Shown here: piece after piece, positions 58,346-64,000 of the stretch | Layout of the letters: every line of letters starts with the position of its first letter | Numbering within the stretch: position 1 is the first letter of the stretch | From: Abelmoschus esculentus | Lineage: Eukaryota > Streptophyta > Magnoliopsida > Malvales > Malvaceae | Assembly (NCBI GenBank): GCA_035048815.1 | Contig: JAUCBN010000006.1 | Coordinates: 17,685,001 to 17,749,000 of the forward strand | Length of the DNA: 64,000 nucleotides | Direction: 5' to 3' | Translations under genes and position numbers: made by a program | Notes under the pieces: model-generated | What the model was told of the DNA's origin: nothing | The model's database searches: none | What the model saw: the letters and a program-made list of their open reading frames with translations, nothing else

Positions 58346-58572
58346 ACCCTACTACAACAAACCACCCCATGAACTCCCCCAACGTCACCCCATCAATCCC
58401 TTTTAAAAGGCTTCTCTTACATGTCTCCTCAAAACCATCAACGCCAACTCCTTCTTCCATGAATTTTCATCCCACACCTACTTCGACATCGCCGTCTTCG
58501 TCGGATAGAGAGTTCAGAGACGGAGCTCACGAAGTTCCGAGCGGACCAAACCCTATTTCCAACAGGCGATGA
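58237..58572 (+). CDS. CLE44: CLE41/CLE44-type TDIF peptide precursor
   Basis: Single exon, 111 residues from the ATG at 58237. The C-terminus carries the exact 12-residue TDIF peptide HEVPSGPNPISN (residues 98-109), followed by two extra arginines. A hydrophobic leucine-rich segment (FLLLLLLLLVLPLFLFLLLL) after a short hydrophilic start acts as the secretion signal. The variable middle ends in REFRDGA before the peptide. TDIF is secreted from phloem, is processed and proline-hydroxylated, and is perceived by the PXY/TDR kinase to keep cambium dividing and block xylem differentiation. The perfect match to CLE41/44, not other CLE peptides, makes this a firm call; which of the two is uncertain. 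The leucine run is encoded by a CTC repeat that may vary in length. Confidence 0.95.
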   Translation: MAEPETQSTVAAESNSFLLLLLLLLVLPLFLFLLLLNPTTTNHPMNSPNVTPSIPFKRLLLHVSSKPSTPTPSSMNFHPTPTSTSPSSSDREFRDGAHEVPSGPNPISNRR

Positions 58573-58845
58573 AAACTGGTTGAAGGTTGAAGATGATGGA
58601 GTAGTCTATGGAAGGAAATAACTAAAGCTTTATCGTTAACTTGTTTTGGCGTATCTTTATGAGTACTGGTTTTAGTTTCGCCATTAATATACTGCTTGTC
58701 CTTTATCGATGAGTTTGTTTTAGCTTGGTTTTCTGAACTAGAAATGTAAAGATACTCGACATTTTCCTTCATGTTTCGTATAGATGATGAAATTGCTATA
58801 GTTTATAAATCACTACCCCTTGTTTCTAACTCTGCGGCATAGCAG
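58573..58845 (+). other. TDIF gene 3' region
   Basis: Likely 3' UTR and downstream sequence, with no further gene recognised. A minus-strand frame (58527-58772) is a shadow. Confidence 0.4.
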
Positions 58846-58849
58846 CCTT

Positions 58850-59237
58850 CATCTGCATCAGTTTCTTAGTTGCCAGCGCAGCTGCCTCACTAGCAGCACG
58901 TAACGTTCCGGCAGCCATGATTGCGGCGAAGTCACGGCTTATCTCTTCTTGAACTTTGTCTCGAACATCCCGGAGGAGAGTGTCCGATGATTTCTCCTGT
59001 TGGTTTGGAAGCTGTCATAGTTTTTTCCGATGTCTTTGCCTTCGCACGGTTTGGTCGTACTTCAGCCTTCTCCTCATCTCGGTTAGCATTATCAGAGGAG
59101 CTCTCAACATTGACGCCTGGGGACCGAGATGGCTGAGCTGAAACAGCCCAATACGAAAATTCAAGTTGAGACTGTGCCTTCACCCGTTGAAATTTTAGCC
59201 CAATTGGAAAATTATATTTTAATTTTTTTAAATCCAA
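58850..59237 (-). pseudogene. Broken gene fragment (unknown alanine-rich protein)
   Basis: On the minus strand, one frame starts in VSAQPSRSPGVNVESSSDNA and reads to a stop near 58932. A neighbouring frame carries the more protein-like continuation RDVRDKVQEEISRDFAAIMA then GTLRASEAAALATKKL, which looks like a helical C-terminal region. A single frameshift near 59000 would join them. GC is well above the surroundings. I recognise the sequence type as plant coding DNA but cannot name the family. No start, promoter or further exon was found. Confidence 0.5.
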
Positions 59238-59305
59238 AAATCAGTTAAAAAGTTTAAAACTTAAAAATAAATTTTATGAATCTGCGTAATTTAGATACAT
59301 CTTAT

Positions 59306-59564
59306 CGAAAGATTATATCATAGGCCTGGTTCACTACGTCAACCATGGTCCCTAACCAATGAAAATCACCCATTTCATCACGAATCAACCATATAATTAA
59401 TATAATTTTAAAAATTATATTTTTAAAATGACATGAAAATTATAAGTGAAGATATATTGGTTGGAAAAAAATGAATTAGAGATTAGTAGTGAAGTGGGTA
59501 ATATTTTATAATTGAATGAGACCACGACTAACGTGGTGAGCCGGACTCATGATATAATGTCTCT
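59306..59564. mobile_element. Palindromic MITE, copy A3
   Basis: The left reads GAAAGATTATATCATAGGCC then TTCACTACGTCAACCATGGT; the right, reverse-complemented, reads AGACATTATATCATGAGTCC then CTCACCACGTTAGTCGTGG. These are inverted arms of the A family, with an AT-rich centre and no coding sequence. Confidence 0.7.
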
Positions 59565-60475
59565 ATTTTATCAGAATTTTTTTTATTTTTATTTAAATTA
59601 TTAAAACTCTCTTTACTCACGTATAAAAAAATTTACTGAGAAAAGAATTCACAACATCCGAAAAATTATATTATAAATCATTCTCATCACGTTGTTTACA
59701 AGACCAACCAACGATATTTATTATGTTCTTGATTTTTCTTATTACAGAATACGACACACAAACAAAATAAATACAAACAAAACTAAACCTATATATACGA
59801 ACAAAACCATTACAGGATACTCTTTGGCTTAATTACAAAATTTATGTATGTTTATAAATAAAATTAATTAAATTTGATTAATCATTTAGGCATTAACCAT
59901 TCCTTCAAATTATTATTTAATCACGTGCATTATTTCGGTTAAGTGGAGAGACCTCATAAATTTTGGCATTGGGCTTTTAACTCAATGTAATGTGGACAGA
60001 TCTGTGAACATGTTTTTTGGGTGTCGATAGTGACCGTGGACCGTCGTTATAGACATCAATAGAATAATTTAATTTTTGATTAATTATAAAATAAATATTT
60101 AAATTGTATTTTTTAATAGGAGATTAAAGTATCTTTTAAATGAAATAAGTATATAAATATTTGTTTTTAGTAAAAATAAAGATCTAAAATATTTTTTAAA
60201 ATTTCATTTTAATTAAAATAGATACCTCAATTGACTGTAAAAATTAATTATGTAAAAAAATACATTAAATTTGTTTAAAATATAAGTGTGTTAACTTTAA
60301 TCTAATTAAAATATTTATTTTAGTAGATAGATGTTTTTATGCATCCTAAGTATATGATATTTTGATCTCCTTAATCTATATTTTTTCTCTAAAATTAACA
60401 TATTATTAAGATATATATAGTATTTTGGAGAAGGAAATAAAATTATTAAATTAAAAATATATATAGTTAAAGATA
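59565..60475. other. AT-rich spacer
   Basis: No gene or distinct element was recognised. Confidence 0.5.
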
Positions 60476-60625
60476 TTTTTTTATTGCTCTTCTAGATTCA
60501 GAATAATCGTGACTAATCCAGACCGATCAGTGTCGCACACCTAGTTTTGGTGGGTGAGTCTTCCAACAAGGATTTTCTGTATACACAACGTCTCGAACCT
60601 GAGACTTGTTTAAGTGAAATAAAAA
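60476..60625 (-). mobile_element. SINE-like remnant with A-rich tail
   Basis: On the minus strand it reads AAGTCTCAGGTTCGAGACG (B-box-like GGTTCGAGACG), then a segment with GATTTTCTGTATACACAACG in complement, ACTCACCCACCA, then GTCTGGATTAGTCACGATTA, and ends in AATAAAAAAA. The GGATTAGTC block and its spacing to the tail resemble the conserved 3' domain of plant tRNA-derived SINEs. The 5' head is truncated. Confidence 0.5.
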
Positions 60626-63239
60626 AAAATAATTTTTATTTAATTCTGAATTTAAATCAAGTTCAAATTTGTCTATTCAAAAAATTGAAAATGAAAAAAT
60701 AAATTTTACGGTTTTACGGTTTAGTAGCTGATTTTTTTATTATACATATATTTTAAGTTTATTTTTATTGAATTTGAACCATGTTCTCTTATACCAATTT
60801 AAAATATTTATTTAGCTTTAATTTATATTTTTAAAAATAAATTTTATCTTTTTCAATTTATACTCTTAATTTTATATTTTTTTCTCATTTTTCAGCTCTT
60901 TCTCCAATTATAGAATACCTATTTAGCTTTGATTCATATTTTTAAATATATTTTTTTAATTTTATAATTTAGCCTTTCAACTTGGAATTATTTTTATCTA
61001 TACAATTTTTTCTTTTGTTTTGAGTCTATTTTTGATAAAATTAAATCACATGAGTCACTAATAATATATATCAATGTAACTTCAACTCATATTTTTAAAG
61101 ATATAATTTTTTTTTATTATATAATCCTTTAACTTTAATTTTATTCAACTTAATCATTCGATTTATGTTTTTATAAAAAAAAATTTAAATTATTCCATTA
61201 ACTCATGTATGTTATCATCAATATAATTTTAAATTTCTTTTATAAAAATCTTCTTCACAGAAATTCAAAAATTACAATATGATTTTAAAATTTATTTACA
61301 TACGTAAAAATAGTATGAAGAAATATGTATGTATAGTTTATGCAATTAAAAAAAGTTGTTTAAATTAAAATTAAATATAATATAATATCATAAATAATTA
61401 TAATTAAAATTTGTACATAAACTTAAAACGTCGACTTGGCTCGAACCCGATAAATTCAGATTAAATAAAAAAATTTAAATAAAATTTGAGTTATAAAATT
61501 AAACTCGTCAATTTGAATAATCTAAATTTTTTTAAATTTAACTCGCTTGAACTTTTTTTTTAACGTCCTTCATTAAATTTTAACCACAGATAATTATATT
61601 AAAATCATCTAATAATTAAATGGTCATTATACCCAATATTTTTATTCCCCTCCCGAACCCATTTATCCAACATTAGAAGCGATTTCATTAGTACGTGTAC
61701 TCCACGCCCAAATTTCGCGATTGGCCTCACATTTTCCCCTGAAAAAAAGAAGCGGGAGGACGTGAAAAAAACATTAAAAGTAGTTAAATAGTAAACAGTA
61801 GACTATAAAAGAATTTAGAGATCCGAGCACAACCATGATTGGGCCAAACAATCACACGCTTGCCAATTGTACGGCCATCATATCCCTCGGGAACCATCAA
61901 AACCCTAGAGTATAAGTACACTGAAATAAAGGAAATATATGATATTTAAAATATTATTAAATTTAAAATTAGTTGGTAAACTAGTTAACACCTTGTGAGT
62001 GAAAAAGTCGGTCCATTTAATTTTTATACACTACTTTTATTTAACCAATAATTCTTACAACCATTTAATCTCAATAAATAAAGGAATAATTATTATTTTT
62101 AAAAATTATGTTTGAATATCAATAATATTAATATCATAATTAAATAATTAATTTTTAATAATTAAAAATATATTTTAAAATAGATATTATTATAACACTA
62201 TAACTAAATAAAAATAATGATTTTTACCACCAAATGAAAATAGTGACCACTTTATAATAATAGAAAAGGACCACAAGAAATATGATAATAAGCCAAAAAA
62301 ATGCTAGGGTTCTAGGGGTTTGTACTTTATATTATAGCCCCTAGGATAGGGTTGTCAGGATATTCTTTTCCATATGACACGAAATCTCAAGTAGTCAGAT
62401 TAAACTATTTATTATTTATGGAAAATAAATATATTTTAAAATTATTAGAATTTAAGGTTAATATTAAGGTTTAAAATTAAAATATTTTGATTTATGTGTA
62501 TTTTAAATAATATTTTTGATCAGTTATTAATACTATTTTTATTTATATTAAGTGTATGGTTAGTCGAATCCTTGTAATATCATATTTCAGAATAAAATAA
62601 TATTGTTTGGATTCATGATATTTAAACAATTTTCTTAATCTATTATTTCTAAAGGTTGTAAAAATATTGTGATATAAATTGTATTTTCAGTACAATATTT
62701 TTTTTATTATTTTAAATTACGATTGTATTTTAAAAATTTGAATTAATTAATTACTTTTATTTTTATTATTTTATTTAATTTAATTTTTTCCTTAAATATA
62801 ATGTTTAAAACAAAAAATTCTTTTTTTAAAAAATGAAACAACAGACGGGTATAAATTATAAAAGAAAAATAAAAAAATTAATAATAATTTAAAAATTAAA
62901 ATTTTTTTAATTAGACACGAACCATTCTCCCTTCCAGATACATCCATCGTTGGATGTAATTGTGTTTGATTAATTATTGTAACATCATATGTTTAGTTTT
63001 TTTAATTTATAATAAAAATAAAATATATCAAATTATTAATTTATCATGTTTTTATTAAAATTGAAATTTGAAAATATTATAGAAATTAATCTTGTTTAAT
63101 AGTAAATAAATTTTATGACAAGATTAATTTGACAAATGTACTTATAGATAAACTTACATTTTATTAACTAAATATTTTAATCTTATATTATTTTAAAAAA
63201 TAAAAAAGTGCCAATATAAATTATATTATATAGTATTGA
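60626..63239. other. AT-rich intergenic region
   Basis: No gene was recognised. A GC-richer patch at 61620-61930 has CCCTCCCGAACCC and a TATAAGTACAC near 61910, possibly a relic promoter. At 62312-62345 CTAGGGG and CCCCTAG form a small hairpin. Confidence 0.45.
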
Positions 63240-63594
63240 GCTAGAAATGGCAATAATATTTATTTTTGATCCGATCCGATTTATTTAGAGTAAAATTTTT
63301 ATTATTAAAATCAGGTTTTGAGGCGGGACGAAGGTATATATCTAAAAATTTTGTGATAGTGTCTAAAATATTCGAGCAACATGATATATTTATATATATA
63401 TTTATATATTATATTTAATTTTTTTATTAAAATATCAAAGTTGATTATGTTTTTTATTATGTTGGGTTGAATCGAATTGAAATAAAATATATTAAAAATT
63501 AAGTCGAAATAAATTCAAATATAAAATTAATATTTTGGATCAAAATCCAAATGACTAAAAACTTGGCGTGGCCTACCCCGTTGCCATCTTTAGC
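63240..63594. mobile_element. Non-autonomous TIR element, about 355 bp
   Basis: The left end GCTAGAAATGGCAATAA and the reverse complement of the right end, GCTAAAGATGGCAACGGGG, form imperfect terminal inverted repeats. The GATGGCAACGGGG end is a form common to small plant DNA-transposon derivatives. The interior is AT-rich, with a short GGCGGGACGAAG segment. No target-site duplication was clear. Confidence 0.5.
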
Positions 63595-63932
63595 CTTTAA
63601 CACTCGGCAAAGTTTCAAAATCTTACTTATCAAAAAAATAGTTTTAAAATCTTATACTATGACCTTGGAATGTTCTTAAAATTTTAATTAAACCCTCACA
63701 CAATTTATACAAAAATAGAAATCATTTTTTTAATATTTTTAATTAATCTCCCAAAATTGTTATTTTTTTCATTAAACTATTTTTTTAAAATTTTATTTAG
63801 ACTTTTTATTTTTAAAAATAAATTTCTCATTGAATCCTTGTTTTTTTTTTTTAATTTTTCATTAAATCTCTTAATTTTTAATTAATACCCTCGAATTGTC
63901 ATAGGATCTCGCACAATATAACCCCGGTCGAA

Positions 63933-64000
63933 GGAGAGATTATTATGTGAACTTTATTCATCATGTCATCTATGGTCCAAAAAATTAAGATTGTTCATCT
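63933..64000. mobile_element. Palindromic MITE, copy A5, cut by the window end
   Basis: GGAGAGATTATTATGTGAAC then CATCATGTCATCTATGGTCC matches the left arm of copy A4. Only the left arm is inside the window. Confidence 0.55.

Noticed and set aside
1..64000. CRISPR arrays, bacterial operons, plasmid or phage genes
   Set aside because: There are no regularly spaced repeats, no ribosome-binding-site-led gene clusters and all recognised genes are plant nuclear genes or relics.

Overview
The window is nuclear DNA of a flowering plant. It is AT-rich, its genes are short islands split by GT-AG introns, and the proteins belong to plant families (Aux/IAA, CLE/TDIF, SUVR, ALE2 kinase, TOM9). Protein-level resemblance suggests a eudicot, probably Malvaceae such as cotton; this is inference, as no search could be run. 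Only part of the window is coding. The rest is AT-rich spacer holding inverted-repeat elements, LTR and SINE remnants, a plastid DNA insert and gene relics.

Layout. 1-1915: chimeric array of broken fragments (patellin, an RS-rich protein, MCM9, subtilase), followed by LTR-like debris. 3598-7624 (-): SUVR histone methyltransferase, nine coding exons, with a one-base frameshift in the first. 9089-9406 (+): TOM9/TOM22 import receptor. 11800-13132: palindromic elements, with a possible small secreted peptide gene at 13142-13330 (-). 17651-20424 (+): Aux/IAA (IAA11-like). 21422-21816 (+): small cupin. 22745-23235 (-): WDR26-like relic with a former promoter/5' leader near 25080-25265. 27809-33758 (+): ALE2-type receptor kinase, nine exons. 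34968-35520 (-): plastid ndhK insert. 35759-36200 (-) and about 38990-39240 (+): two copies of a short LTR element. 37654-38140 (+): type-C response regulator. 39369-40150: fold-back transposon with a target-site duplication. 41027-41724 (+): small complex I-like membrane protein. 42663-45067 (-): HIT zinc-finger protein (ZNHIT3-like). 46310-46440 (+): peroxiredoxin Q relic. 47945-48430 (-): glycine-rich secreted protein. 51098-51616 (-): single C2H2 zinc finger with EAR motif. 54675-54759 (-): intron-containing elongator tRNA-Met. 58237-58572 (+): CLE41/44-type TDIF precursor. 58850-59237 (-): broken gene fragment. 59306-64000: mobile-element remnants only.

The genes do not form an operon or pathway; they are independent loci. 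Several share developmental themes: auxin repression (IAA11-like), vascular peptide signalling (TDIF), epidermal receptor kinase (ALE2), cytokinin-type phosphorelay (response regulator) and a putative EAR repressor. Two encode mitochondrial membrane proteins (TOM9 and the complex I-like protein).

I found no clear undescribed molecular system. The best candidates for a second look are the chimeric fragment array at the left end, the six-copy palindromic MITE family, the short-LTR element with a conserved mini reading frame, the upstream ORF overlapping the TDIF precursor, and the unidentified secreted peptide ORF beside a transposon end. All exon boundaries were read by eye from splice signals and protein continuity.
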